From Tricholomella constricta (taxonomy: Eukaryota; Basidiomycota; Agaricomycetes; Agaricales; Lyophyllaceae), in the NCBI GenBank assembly GCA_013368375.1, contig JAACJP010000042.1, positions 333,670-397,669 on the forward strand: DNA of 64,000 nucleotides, given 5' to 3'. The position numbers and the translations under genes were made by a program. Shown piece by piece: positions 21,854-32,147 of this stretch (its first letter is position 1; the number at the start of each line of letters is the position of its first letter). Under the pieces are notes generated by a model. It saw nothing but the letters and a program-made list of their open reading frames with translations. It made no database searches and was not told the DNA's origin.

Positions 21854-22950
21854 TTTGCCTCCGTGCATTCCACGCCTTTCTATCCCATTCTACGATCGGG
21901 GTGCACACTGTCACATGGTCTCCGCAAGGGGGTGTCGGAAAAGAAATTAAGCATATAGGGTCGATTTTTTTTTTTAACGGGAGAATCTCCTGGACTAACC
22001 AACTATTGCTGGGAACTAATTACCCAATAAGGTAATCTGGCACACGGTCCGGTCACCCGACTGTTGTTGTTGACATCATTCTCGGCTCCTCCACATTTCC
22101 CTGTTGCATACCTCACAGAAACCAGTTATGCAGTGCTCAAGCTGTACACTTCTGAAGCTGAAACTTTGACAATCACCAGGGTATGAATGGAACCACTGTT
22201 TAAAATCTTTGACTTGTGCATTACACTTGGAACAGTATACATGATTGTCAGATTAGAATAGTAGACATAGTAAGCAGCCCGAAACGTTGCCACAATAAAG
22301 AAGTGGTTTGCAGTAGGTCCATATACTAAGACACCATGTTGCGACTTTCAATAAGCCTAGGACCCTGAACTTCCCACACCCTTGTAAAGCAATAATTATA
22401 AAACTAGTGCTTTATATACCTTTGGATGAGAGCAGTTGTCATGAATACTGCCATTCAAGCCCAGGTTTGGTCCTGGGCCAAGGACAAGTCCCTTTAAACT
22501 GATGTCATATTTTTTTTTAACGACCTGGTGGCTTGGACTAACTAACTAACCCTATATAAGGAATGTCACATGTGACACCCCCTTGGGTCTCCGGCGTGTC
22601 AATTAGCGCGAGTTGCGTCATTCAACAACACACCCCCTGACTCGCATAACTCCCTGATTACTCCTCGCATAGTCTGAGCACGACGCAGATCTGGTGGTGA
22701 GCTGGGCACGGGAGGGGTTTGGTGAGGTTCTCGGCACTACATCAGCAAAACTAAAATGGGCTAGAATGTCAAGCACTAGCTGTTCTAGCTCCGCTATGCC
22801 GCTATCTTTGATGGTGGTGCTAAAAGACCCTCATGATTCTAGTTTACCCTTGTAGTCCTAGTAGGCCCTTACCTTTCCTCTAGGAGGCCCCTACCATTGC
22901 TCTAGCTGCTATCAAGATATATATATATATATTTGACTATTAAGAGGTGT
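21854..22950. other. Decayed repeat DNA without coding content
   Basis: Two sites (near 21967-21978 and 22508-22518) carry a T-run followed by TTAACG and, a short distance on, GGACTAAC. Read on the minus strand they look like two 3' ends with poly(A) tails preceded by the same GTTAGTCC motif. A short AT dinucleotide run lies at 22916-22932. No ORF is recognisable. Confidence 0.4.
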
Positions 22951-22953
22951 GCC

Positions 22954-23632
22954 CTACAAAAGAATGTAAGGGAACAACGGCATAAGGCACCGTGGATGCG
23001 GCGCCCCCTTATACACCGTCGTCTCCGCCTGCACGCCCGCCTTCCTCAAGCTTGCAGCATACACGATGCCCTCCCCACACAGCCCGTCGCACTCGCAGAT
23101 GCCAACCCAGGAGTGCGAGGCGGCGGCCAGGAGCGCGCGCGGCGCGAGGAGGGGCGAGGCGGCCCAGTCATGCTGGTCCGCAGGGCGCGGGAGGTAGTTG
23201 GCCCGGAACCAGACCATGCGAGCGGGGGTGAGCCAGGGGTGTGGGCGTTTGTGGCCCAGGTGGAAGGAAGGGAGGCGCCGATGAGGGGGATGGTGTTGCC
23301 GGTGACGGGAATGATGAGGAGCTGGAATACGAGGAGAATGGGAGGGGAAAGAGAGGGGGCTTTGAGGGCAAGGACTGCCGCAAGGTTGCTGCCGCTGGGA
23401 TGGGGTGGGTCAATGAGTGTGTGTGTAAGGTGCGTGGGAGGGGTGCCCACCTGGACGACCCGCCAACGGCGATGCGATCAGTGTTGATGCATTGATGCCC
23501 AGCTCTTGTGCGCCGCTGCGCACGAGACACGCACAAATGGCCATGTTGGTCGAACGAGGTCTCGTTGGTGATGTTGCCGAGGGTCCAGCCGCCTGCCCGG
23601 ATTATAGCGACCGCTTCCAGATCAGATCGCAC
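22954..23632 (-). pseudogene. Alpha/beta-hydrolase (hormone-sensitive-lipase type) pseudogene
   Basis: Read on the minus strand, GGWTLGNITNETSFDQ corresponds to the oxyanion-hole region (usually HGGGW). After an apparent deletion, DRIAVGGSS joins across an intron to SGSNLAAVLALK, the nucleophile-elbow region, and is followed by LLVFQLLIIPVTGN. A one-base frameshift follows, after which WFRANYLPRPADQHDW, ECDGLCGEGIVYAASLRKAG (acid region) and YKGAPHP (His region) appear. The HGGG motif is damaged, the segment between the oxyanion hole and the nucleophile is missing, and both ends are absent. This is a decayed host gene copy. Confidence 0.7.
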
Positions 23633-24045
23633 TCACCGCCGTTGAGATAAACTTGCTTGTCTTGGACTTGCTGATGTGAGGGAGTTGATCAAGTCTTGCT
23701 TTGTCACTACAGAAAAGAAGCCACTGGTTAGTTCTAAAATTATGTAGGATAAAGAATTAGGTGGACACCGCACCACCATTTGGACAGCATTGCGGGGACC
23801 AAAGGTCACTGTTCTGCAAGAAGGGGAAAGAATGTAACAGAGGGGTGCTTGCACCAGGCAGATAGTACCCACAAACGGGCAGTCACAATGACCACAAGCA
23901 CCGGGAGGGGACATGTCCTCCAAAAAAACAAGAGGAATCCGAACGCATTGAACAAGCGACGACGTGACGTGGCACTGTTTGGGAGGAGTTGAAGTGGAGT
24001 CTGAATGGACTTAAACAAGATTTTCGCGACAATCGGTTGTTTGTC
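23633..24045. other. No supported feature
   Basis: This stretch lies between the hydrolase pseudogene and the Copia fragment. Its open frames are short and unrecognised. Confidence 0.35.
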
Positions 24046-24562
24046 CTAGCGTTCTATGCCCCCTGGGTCGCCTATCTGTGATCTACCCATTCTAGCGCCG
24101 AGGAGTCTTGCTGATGTAGGTACATATGTCACTGTTATGTCGCCCTCCTCGACACATTCGCAAATGTAGTGATGGTGCACATCGATATGCTTGATGCGTG
24201 TGTTTCCCTTGGTATTCTCCATGAGAGAAATGGCGCCGTTGTTGTCTACATAGAGTACTGCTGGGTGAGGTTGTGGTAGTCCAATTTCTGCAAGAGATGA
24301 GTACATCCACATGAGCTGTTGCACCGTGCACGCAATGGACATGTACTCTGCCTTGGTGGTCGAGGTGGCTACAGTCTCCTGGAACCTGGCACTCCATGCT
24401 GTCGGTCTGCCTGCCTGTATGAAGACCATCCCCGTCACAGCAGTTGAGCACCCTCTTGAGGTACTCTGCCTGGTCAAGTGTGAGTGTGAGGTTTGCGCGG
24501 TCGTGTTCTATGCATATCCCCAGCACCACCTTAATCTCCCCCAGGTCCTTTACTTTGTACAT
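24046..24562 (-). pseudogene. Ty1/Copia RT-RNase H fragment
   Basis: MYKVKDLGEIKVVLGICIEH corresponds to the C-terminal part of Copia reverse transcriptase, ahead of RNase H. After a frameshift, TAWSARFQETVATSTTKAEY, LYVDNNGAISLMEN and TRIKHIDVHHHYI follow, which are hallmarks of Copia RNase H. The gag, integrase and most RT parts are absent. The fragment abuts an LTR piece of the D type at 24563, so it was truncated by or joined to another element. Confidence 0.85.
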
Positions 24563-24740
24563 TCTGTGTGGAGCTTAGTCGCACTGGCAGAGGGGAATCC
24601 ACATCAGGAAAAAAGAGGCAGGTATATAAACTGGGCTGAGGGTCTGTAGCTCGTGACCCTGTTCCGTAGCTCTCTGTACCTGTGATACCCTCCGATACCT
24701 CTATGTACCTCTCACTCAATGTCAGGAGGGCTTGCACATT
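24563..24740 (-). repeat. LTR fragment related to element D
   Basis: On the minus strand this holds CTCCTGACAT, a TATA-like TTTATATACC, and GATTCCCCTCTGCCAG then CGACTAAGCTC. The last two also occur in order at the ends of both D LTRs (about 29277 and 31076). The CCCTAACA terminus is missing, so it is a truncated solo LTR. Confidence 0.6.
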
Positions 24741-25775
24741 TGCTGATAGTTCTGTAGTGGTCCAAACATGTATGAGATTTTAATAAAACTACCAATAGTG
24801 TGGGCTTACAGATGGGCGCAAGATAAATTCTCACGTGGGCTGTTCTGCTCCGAAAGTAGAGAGCTGACTCTCTACTTTTAAAATCTGAATGTCAGCTGTG
24901 GCGCTTCCTAATCTGAAGGGTCACCAGTTTTTATTTTTAGTCTTTGGCTACCCTAAACAAACATGTCATATATAGGCAGCCACTCCATTTGCTAACACCT
25001 TTCTCTCCCCTTGCACCCCACACCATCTCAACCACCCACGTGCCAGAGCACACCGCCTTCCCCTCCCTCGCACAGACTCGGACCGCTCTACCTGGCCCTC
25101 CGTCACCTTCTCCCGCCCCTCCACTATATCGGTGTCCATGCTTAATGGGCTCCAGCACTAGGGCTTGCAGCAGCAGTCCCTAAGCATCATGATGCCACCC
25201 GCGCCCATGCCACCGTCATGCAGGATGGCTTCAGAGCGTGTCATGGCATTGAAGCACATGCAGAGTGGGTCGGAGATGGAGAGGCCGCCACCGGCGAAGC
25301 GCTTGATGCTGGGGCAGCTGGAAGAATGTCGCTTGATGGAGATAGAGATGAGGGCAGGGGTGGGGCGGGGAGGAAATCGACAGGGCATGCTGCAGATTAC
25401 TATATCTTTTGTTGTTGTTAGTACATAAGATGGTCATGCCGAGCGGTGCACACAAGATTGAGGTGATGTTGGTGAGTAACTGCATGACAGGGACAGTTCC
25501 AGAAGTGGAAGAGATCAAGGAGGTAACACATGTGGTAAAAATTGTAACTACGAAGGTAAGGGTTCAGATAGAAGGATTGTGCAACATTGAGGACTGTGTC
25601 AGATGACCAGGCATGGTTGATAGACCGACCAAAGTGAGGTACGAGGTGGCAGGAGCAAATGATCTGGGACGAAGGGATGATGGAGGTGCGGTGTCACGCC
25701 TGAAAAGTGTTTCAGACAAAGTGACATAAAAAGCCCAGTTAAATTGATCACTCTAAAGAAATGTCTTATATTTTA
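24741..25775. other. No supported gene
   Basis: Several open frames, such as 25158-25388 minus, have no recognisable content. The sequence looks like mixed old repeats and host remnants. Confidence 0.35.
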
Positions 25776-25990
25776 TAACACCAGTTCAATCCCTGCCTTA
25801 TAAACAGTTTAAAGTCTAGCTTGTCACAACAGCCCAATGGCTCAGTGGTTAAATTGCACCTACTGCTTTGGCACTTTTGACCTTGCTTCAATCTCGGCCT
25901 GGTGCAAAACTTTATAATCATGAGAGATTACTAAGCAACTCACATGGTGCAATGGTTAACTCCATCATTCTGATGATTCTGTAATCCTAA
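25776..25990 (+). repeat. tRNA-like / SINE-like sequences
   Basis: A near-perfect RNA polymerase III A box (TGGCTCAGTGG) lies at about 25839, and a B-box-like TTCAATCTC follows about 45 bases later, the spacing found in tRNA genes. A second A-box-like stretch (ATGGTGCAATGGTTAA) lies at about 25944. An isolated B-box-like GTTCAATCC lies at about 25788. No cloverleaf closes cleanly, so these look like tRNA-derived SINE remnants and not working tRNA genes. Confidence 0.45.
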
Positions 25991-26117
25991 GGACAAATCA
26001 GATGACCTCAGCTTAGTCATAACTCCTGAATCTTGACTGATTGAATCTATATGACCCGTTTCGTCATTGTGACTCATATGCAGCTCATGACTCATTGCAC
26101 CTTCATGACTCATATGT

Positions 26118-26264
26118 TGCAGGCGTGCATCATGGCCTCCACGAGGCATGGTCCGTGCGGCTTACAGAACTATAAATACATTATGGTGTACTGTATATAG
26201 ATCTATCCTACCATATCCAGTCTTTCCCACCCTACCGTGAGACTTGCTGAGGTTAACGCCTCCA
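26118..26264 (+). repeat. 5' LTR of element C
   Basis: 147 bp, TGCAGGCG...CGCCTCCA, preceded by ATGT. Confidence 0.88.
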
Positions 26265-26767
26265 TTTGGTGACGACAGTGGCATTCGTACCCGCAACTGT
26301 CTGTCTGGATCACCGTCCGCTTCCGGTTAATGAAGCAGTCTACCACCGACACCAATAACAACACCCCCCATCTGCGGCTTCTGACACCGACTCTCCTTTC
26401 CAAATCCAATCAACACTCCATGCACCAGCACCCTCGCGGTGCTTTTTAAAGTGCTTTTTCTGTTTCCGACACCTGCAACTGTTTTTACCTGGTTTTCTCG
26501 GTGCTGGAGGGTAGTAAAGGTGATGGGCTTGAGGGCTGCGATGAGGACGTCGCGATGTGGAGGTGGGGCATATGCAGACATTGGCGACACTTCCGCATTA
26601 GGACAGATACACTGCGCATTCGGCATCGCATCACGCTTGGAGACGTTTCACGGTTTCCCATCGCGCCTAGGTACAGCTGGGGTGATTTAGGGTTGTGTGT
26701 TTGGTTTCTGAGCTTAGGTTCATGTTTGGATCGCGACGAGGATGTCGCTATTTGGGAGTTGGGCACA

Positions 26768-26914
26768 TGCAGGCGTGCATCATGGCCTCCACGAGGCATG
26801 GTCCGTGCAGCTTACAGAACTATAAATACATTATGGTGTACCGTATATAGATCTATCCTACCATATCCAGTCTTTCCCACCCTACCGTGAGACTTGCTGA
26901 GGTTAACGCCTCCA
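26768..26914 (+). repeat. 3' LTR of element C
   Basis: 147 bp, followed by ATGT. It differs from the left copy by a G/A and a T/C change. Confidence 0.88.
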
Positions 26915-26918
26915 ATGT

Positions 26919-27510
26919 CAGGATGGTCCACATGCTCCACATGTCATTTATGTAAGCATGACTCATATGGCAGCATGAGTCACACCCCCACATGACTCAT
27001 CTGCCTACATGACCCAAATCTGACATTCTGACTCAAGTGTGCTAAATATAACCCGTATCCCAACATGACTCATGTCTATATGACTCCATTCTGACAATCT
27101 GACTCAAGTGTTCTATAATTAACCCTCCACATGTGATCTGACGTATGGATTGCATCTGGATGACTCATTTACAGTCATTATAACACTTGATTCATTACAA
27201 TCCTATATTTACCTCTACACATGTAATCTGGCTCATAGATTGCATCACACATTCTGACTCACTCTGACTCATTCTGACTCCTTCACTTACAATATATGAC
27301 TCTACATGACTCATTGCACTGCATCAATGCTTAGTAAGTGTAGGTGGCCAACATGTATATAAGAGAGAGGAAATTGAGTATTCCCCTCCAGTCTGGTGTG
27401 GTATAACAGTGGTTTCATCCAATATACAGCCTGCACTCACCCCCCATTGGTCACATTGTTGACCAAGGCAGTAATCTTAGTTGATGCACTGTTGTTTCTG
27501 TCTGCCAAAG
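26919..27510. other. AT-rich DNA, right part of the TGACTCA array
   Basis: No ORF is supported. A TGTATATAAGAG stretch near 27354 could be a TATA box of a lost element. Confidence 0.35.
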
Positions 27511-27850
27511 GTTGTTCATCACTGTAAGATACAGTGAGCAAACCAGGAAGTCAGTTTCAGTATAGTGGAATTCCTGCTCGAGCCTGGCAGTGCCCAGAAG
27601 AGTTGCGAAGTGAGCTAGTACCCTCTGTTGTTCTTGTCTGTCAATCTTGTCTGTCACTGTAAGAAACAGTGAGCAAGTTGATTGTTAGTTTGTTCGTCAC
27701 TGTCCACAACAGTGAGCAAACTCAGTATTCTTCGTCAAGTCTAGTATATATCTACTCGAGCCTGGCAGTGCCCAGAAGAGTGTGATTCAGACTAGTGTTC
27801 ATCATCGTCTGTATCTCTCAAGCTTGTTCGTCACTGTAAGAGACAGTGAG
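27511..27850. repeat. 178-base tandem duplication with four copies of a hairpin
   Basis: CTCGAGCCTGGCAGTGCCCA recurs with a period of 178 bases (27577 and 27755). Four stem-loops with the same 7-bp arms TCACTGT / ACAGTGA lie at 27519-27537, 27654-27672, 27697-27715 and 27831-27849, with five-base loops in all four cases. Each is followed by GCAA. The arms are conserved while the loops vary. Confidence 0.75.
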
Positions 27851-27954
27851 CAACCTTGTTAGATTTATTTCATCATTGTTTCTTGTATTGATCAGCTATC
27901 AGTTAGTTGATTACATTTATTACTGACCTATATTCTATCTTTTGTCATCAGGAA

Positions 27955-28165
27955 GCCTTCGTCATTGTCAAGTCCATTCAAGTTATCGTATACATCCGTC
28001 AGTCAAGTCATCGTCAAGTCTATTTAAGTTATCATATACATCTGCCAGTCAGTCAAGTTATTGTCAAGTCTATTCAAGTTATCGTATACATCTGCCAGTC
28101 AAGTTAAGTCAAGTCTAATCAAGTTACCATATATCAAGCCATCATATATCAAGTCATCATATACA
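27955..28165. repeat. Minisatellite, about 50-base units
   Basis: About four diverged units each contain GTCAAGTC, TTCAAGTTATCGTATACAT and, in most, CGTCAGTCAAG or TGCCAGTCAAG. The array ends in shorter CATATATCAAG repeats. It is non-coding. Confidence 0.7.
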
Positions 28166-28480
28166 CGTGGTATCTTCAACGACACACTCACGACATCTAT
28201 CATGACCATCTACGACTATCATGACTATTTACGACCTTCGTCACTGTCACTAACGATCTACTCCATAGCTGCTCATTGTCTTAAACATTGTTGAGATATA
28301 TTTCTCCAACAAAGACAATTGACTAACCACCCATCTCTATACCAGATAATAAACTAACCCAGTCATAGGTAATCGTATCTGGAAAGATTCTCCAACGAAC
28401 ACCAGGTGACCTTCCCGTCACATATAATAGCTTCCGGTCGAGCCTAGACACTGATCTTTTACATAAAGCTTGGTGTGAAC
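28166..28480. other. No supported feature
   Basis: AT-rich, non-coding sequence between the minisatellite and the D' fragment. Confidence 0.3.
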
Positions 28481-28842
28481 TGACAGCGGTGTTGGTGGTT
28501 ATGTGATGAAAATGAGAGGTCAGATCATCGGTCGCGATGTCGGTTGCGACGTCGGGCAGCGTTGGGATCAGTCAAAGTGTCAGGAAGGGAATTAAACGAA
28601 TGTAGGAATATGTACACGATGGGGTCAGAGCGTCGGGGATGCAATCGGGATCAGGATGAGAGCGATCGTGTGCAGTCGGAGGGCGACCAAGGGCATGAAC
28701 GGGAGTTCCCCTGACATTGCCCCCCTTTTGAATCGCAACAACTCAGTGCGGGGTGATGCTGATGAAGACAGCGGGGGACAGCGTGAAGATTTTGCAAATG
28801 TGGCGTGCGGCGTCGAGGTGGTCGTGATGGAACTTGCGCGCC
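28481..28842 (-). mobile_element. D' : 3' end of a D-family chromovirus, minus strand
   Basis: Read on the minus strand from 28842, the sequence matches the end of D's pol ORF (KFHHDHLDAARHI... FTLSPAVF..., ending TPH and a stop). It is followed by a polypurine tract (AAAAGGGGGG) and then by an LTR beginning TGTCAGGGGAACTCCCG at about 28711. D has TGTTAGGGGAACACCCG at the corresponding place. The LTR fades out at about 28481. D lies directly against the cut end of this fragment. Confidence 0.75.
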
Positions 28843-29327
28843 TGTTAGGGGAACTCCCTTTCGCGCCCTCCGACGCTCACTGACTGTCCCCCGACCCGTG
28901 CGATCGCTACCGACCGATCGCGATCCCGACCCCGACGCTCTGCCCCAAGTGTCGGTGTACATACTTATACCTTCCTGTCGTTACTCCTCCTTCCAGCGCG
29001 CGCCCGATCCCGACGCCCGACATCCCGACGTTGGTCGCCCGACCTCGTGCCCGCACCCTGAGCACGAGGATCGGACATCGTGGGGAACGTACAGACACGC
29101 GCCGCTGCCCATCCGTTATCATTTACGTACCATACACCCCAGAGAGCCGGCCCTCACGTATCTTACTCGTATATAGTCGTCCTCCTGACATGGGGAAATC
29201 CTTTACTCTATTCTCATTGGATTCCCCTCTGCCAGGTAGGTTTACTGACTCTCTCTATCGTACATAATATAACATTGGATTCCCCTCTGCCAGTACGACT
29301 AAGCTCTGCGCTGAGGTCGCCCTAACA
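28843..29327 (+). repeat. 5' LTR of element D
   Basis: TGTTAGGGG...CCCTAACA, 485 bp. It carries the GATTCCCCTCTGCCAG motif twice near its end. Confidence 0.85.
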
Positions 29328-29454
29328 GCAGAATAGAGTAACTCTAGAAACCCGACGAAGCCGACTGATCCACTTCCGCACCGAAACACGCGTCTGCTAC
29401 ACGCGACCGTCCAACGCGTGTTCGCTCCGATCGCCTGCCCAGTCCCGTTTCGAG

Positions 29455-30604
29455 ATGTCCGAATTTGGTGACATGTCACAGCGACTGTTCTCTCCCTTCC
29501 TCACGATGGAGGAGCGGTTGGCGAATATGGAAGCCACAATTTCGGCTCTCCTCCAACACCTCCAACTCGGCCTCTATGGACCGCCTCTCCGCTCTTTTCA
29601 AAAAATTCATATCAGGGACACCCCCCAATCCCACCCCCACTGCTCCCGAAGCAGACACGACCCCTCTGCCGCCTGAGACGACCACCCCGCTGCCAGGCTC
29701 TCCGCAATCGGGATCACACCACCTCCGACTGTTGCCCCCTCCCATTTACGACAGCGCCCAATCGGGCGGTCGCGCGTTCTTGAATGCCTGCAAGCTCTAC
29801 TTCTCCTTGTGCGGGGGAAGTTTCGCCGACGACCACACCCGAATAGTATGGGTGCTGTCGTACATGCAGCATGGGCGAGCCGCCGACTTCGATGTACATT
29901 CAGCGATGCAGCAGATCCCCTTCCTGCTTGGCACTGGTCGGCATCTGCGCATGGGCTTTGAGCCGCGTCGGGGTGCTTCCAAGAACGAGTCGGCCGACGA
30001 GTTCGTGGAGCGCATGAAGGAAGCACAGGAGGAAGCCAAGGCGGCGCTTTCAAAGGCCAAAGACGACATGGAGCAATATTACAACCAGCGACACGCCCCA
30101 ACGCCCGACTACCAGCCTGGCGACAAGGTGTACTTGGACACGACCGACATTTCTATGACCTGACTGTCTAAGAAGTTGTTGTATCGCTACCTTGGCCCTT
30201 TCGTCGTGCAAAGGCGAGTCGGCCTGCTCGCATACCGCCTGCTGCTGCCTCAGTCCATGAAGCGCATCCACCCAGTCTTCCACGTCATGAAACTTATCCC
30301 TGCTGTCGCTGATCTGATCGAAGGTCGTCGGTCCGATCCCCCTCCGCCCCCCGACATAATCGACGATGAACCCCATTATGAAGTTGAAAAGATCCTCGAT
30401 AGCCGAACCTTCCGCAAAAAACTACAGTACAAGGTCCTGTGGAAGGGCTATGGTTACGAAGAAGCTTCTTGGGAACCTTGCAAAAATGTCGCCTCCCCCG
30501 ATCTGGTACGAAAGTTCCACCGTGACAACCCCGATGCTGCCCGCCACATTCATGGCATATTCACACTGTCCCCAGCTGTCTTCGCCACCGCTACTCCGCA
30601 CTGA
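29455..30604 (+). pseudogene. Element D gag-integrase fusion with chromodomain (deletion derivative)
   Basis: The N-terminal part (MSEFGDMSQRLFSPFLTMEE from 29455) is gag-like and continues in another frame with AFLNACKLYFSLCGGSFADD. At about 29895 the frame passes straight into the integrase C-terminal region (GTGRHLRMGFEP, KAKDDMEQYYNQRHAPTP, GPFVVQRRVG). It ends with a chromodomain (HYEVEKILDSRTF, YKVLWKGYGYEEASWEP), the module that directs chromovirus integration to marked chromatin. A TGA interrupts the frame near 30161, after DISMT. About two thirds of a normal gag-pol is missing. Confidence 0.85.
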
Positions 30605-30631
30605 GTCGTTGCGATTCAAAAGGGGGGGTGA

Positions 30632-31120
30632 TGTTAGGGGAACACCCGTTCGCGCCCTCCAACGCTCACCGACCGTCCCCCAACCCGTGAGACCGTTACC
30701 GACCAATTGCGATCCCAACCCCGACGCTCTGACCCAAGCGTCGGTGAACATACTTATACCTCTTGTCATTAACCCTCCTTCCAGCGCGTGCCCAATCCCG
30801 ACGCCCGACATCCCGACGTCGGTCGCCTGACCTCGTGCTCGCACCCTGAGCCACGAGGATCGGACAGCATCGGGAACATGTACATACACGCGCCGCTGAC
30901 CATCCGATATCATTTACGTACCATACACCCCAGAGGCCCGGCCCTCACGTACCATACTCGCATATAGTCATCCTCCTGACATGGTTGAATCCTTTACTCT
31001 ATTCTCATTGGATTTCCCTCTGCCAGATAGGCCATACTTACGTTCTCTCTATTGTACATAATATAACATTGGATTCCCCTCTGCCAGTACGACTAAGCTC
31101 TGCTTGGATTCGCCCTAACA
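30632..31120 (+). repeat. 3' LTR of element D
   Basis: 489 bp, diverged from the 5' copy mainly by transitions and a few indels. Confidence 0.85.
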
Positions 31121-31784
31121 GCCTTACCCTGGAAGACTATCCATGACTTCATCAGCATGACGAATTTGAAGACATGGTGGGTAGTACGAAACAACAGTTA
31201 CCACCCTGGCGAGAAGTCAACTACGAGATAACCCTCTTTGATGACGAGAAACAATATCAGTATCACGCTCCGAGGTGTCCAATGTCATTTCATGAAGAAT
31301 TCTATGCAAAGGTCAAGCGGTGTACAGGCGCTAAATGGTGGGAGCCTCGTTCGGTGAAACAAGCAGCACTGCTGCTATGTATCCTGTAAAAGGATGGGTC
31401 CCTAAGAACACCCTTGGATGCACAGCAATGCAACGACAATACTATAAAGGATGTTACGCCGTTGCCAGACCAGGAAGTCATCCACAAGGATGTCACCAGG
31501 GGAAAAATACGCTCAAAAATTGACTTAACGGATGTGTATAAACAAGTACGCATCCTTGAAAAAGATGTACATAAAATCGCCTTCGCAACGATAGCAGGAA
31601 CATACATCAGTATCATCATGTAGATCGGGGACTGTAATGCCCCCGCATTAATGACGTCCATCTTTTGGGACATCATTGGGAAGTTTATGCATGTATACTT
31701 GGACAATATATTCATATTCTCAAACTCTATTGAAGAACATGAAGACCATTTACAAGTTGTGTTCGAACGATTACGCGAACAATC
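31121..31784 (+). pseudogene. F' : decayed Pol fragment of the F family
   Basis: This matches F Pol from the segment before RT through the RT active site (KQQLPPWREVNYEITL, KWWEPRSVKQA, IRSKIDLTDVYKQVRILEKD). It has a stop after LLCIL (31387), a TAG at about 31621, a small deletion before LMTSIF, and the RT active site YLDD changed to YLDN. Most differences from F are C-to-T or G-to-A. The F hairpins are still visible here but carry mismatches. Confidence 0.9.
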
Positions 31785-31842
31785 TGTAAGGGCGCCTACT
31801 ATCTTATCTACTATCGGTTATCTAATCATATCTTATCGAGAC
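31785..31842 (+). repeat. F' LTR, left part
   Basis: The first 58 bases of an F-type LTR (TGTAAGGGCGCC...ATCGAGAC) directly follow the truncated pol. The LTR continues at 54572 beyond the DIRS element. Confidence 0.85.
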
Positions 31843-32147
31843 AATAAGGCTGACGCAACTCGAGAATTGTATAAGTAGGAGCCGAAAGGAGAAAGGTGAA
31901 GGGGGGGGGATCCGACGCGCACTCAGGGGGGTTCGTGACTTAGGCGGGCGCGGGAAGGATTTTCCACGGTACAAAGGGCGGCGTGTTTACATAAGCGAGG
32001 GAACAACGACAACCCACCTTGAGCGTGGCTCTACGTCGGTGAACGAGCTACGTAAGAGGGCCGATCATAAGACCCCCCAAAGGAGGCATGCGAAGAGGAA
32101 TGAGAATGTGTTAAATTTAGTGAAATAATGAGAGTAAAAGTTAGATG

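Larger units (their letters stand above)
26118..26914 (+). mobile_element. Element C: short non-coding LTR element (TRIM-like)
   Basis: This 797-bp element has 147-bp LTRs that differ at two positions (26118-26264 and 26768-26914), flanked by the 4-base duplication ATGT. The 5' LTR is followed by TTTGGTGACGACAGTGG, the same primer-binding motif as in A and E, and the LTR ends ...CTCCA like theirs. The LTR contains ACTATAAATAC, a TATA-like box. The 500-base interior has no ORF of interest, so replication would need proteins from another element. Confidence 0.85.
26060..27320. repeat. TGACTCA-rich array interrupted by element C
   Basis: Outside element C, the heptamer TGACTCA occurs more than ten times, often as CATGACTCAT or TTCTGACTCA, mixed with near matches (TGACCCA, TGACTCC). 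TGACTCA is also the consensus site of Gcn4/AP-1-type bZIP factors. The array is continuous on both sides of element C, so C inserted into it. Confidence 0.65.
28843..31120 (+). mobile_element. Element D: internally deleted chromovirus
   Basis: This 2.3-kb element has LTRs of 485 and 489 bp (28843-29327 and 30632-31120), both TGTTAGGGG...CCCTAACA, differing at many sites and so old. The polypurine tract AAAAGGGGGGG precedes the 3' LTR. The interior joins the beginning of gag to the end of integrase and the chromodomain; protease, RT, RNase H and the integrase core are deleted. No target duplication is visible: GCGCC precedes the element and GCCTT follows it. The ends may therefore have been joined by recombination. 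Confidence 0.85.

Noticed and set aside
22933..23487. Arg/Gly-rich ORFs on the plus strand over the hydrolase pseudogene
   Set aside because: They are GC-rich shadows of the minus-strand hydrolase, whose motifs are recognisable.
25830..25990. Functional tRNA genes
   Set aside because: A and B boxes are present, but the acceptor and anticodon arms do not pair well.
27511..28165. CRISPR array
   Set aside because: Repeat units diverge, spacers are not regular, and the context is eukaryotic.
28838..31125. A target-site duplication for element D
   Set aside because: The flanks GCGCC and GCCTT do not match.
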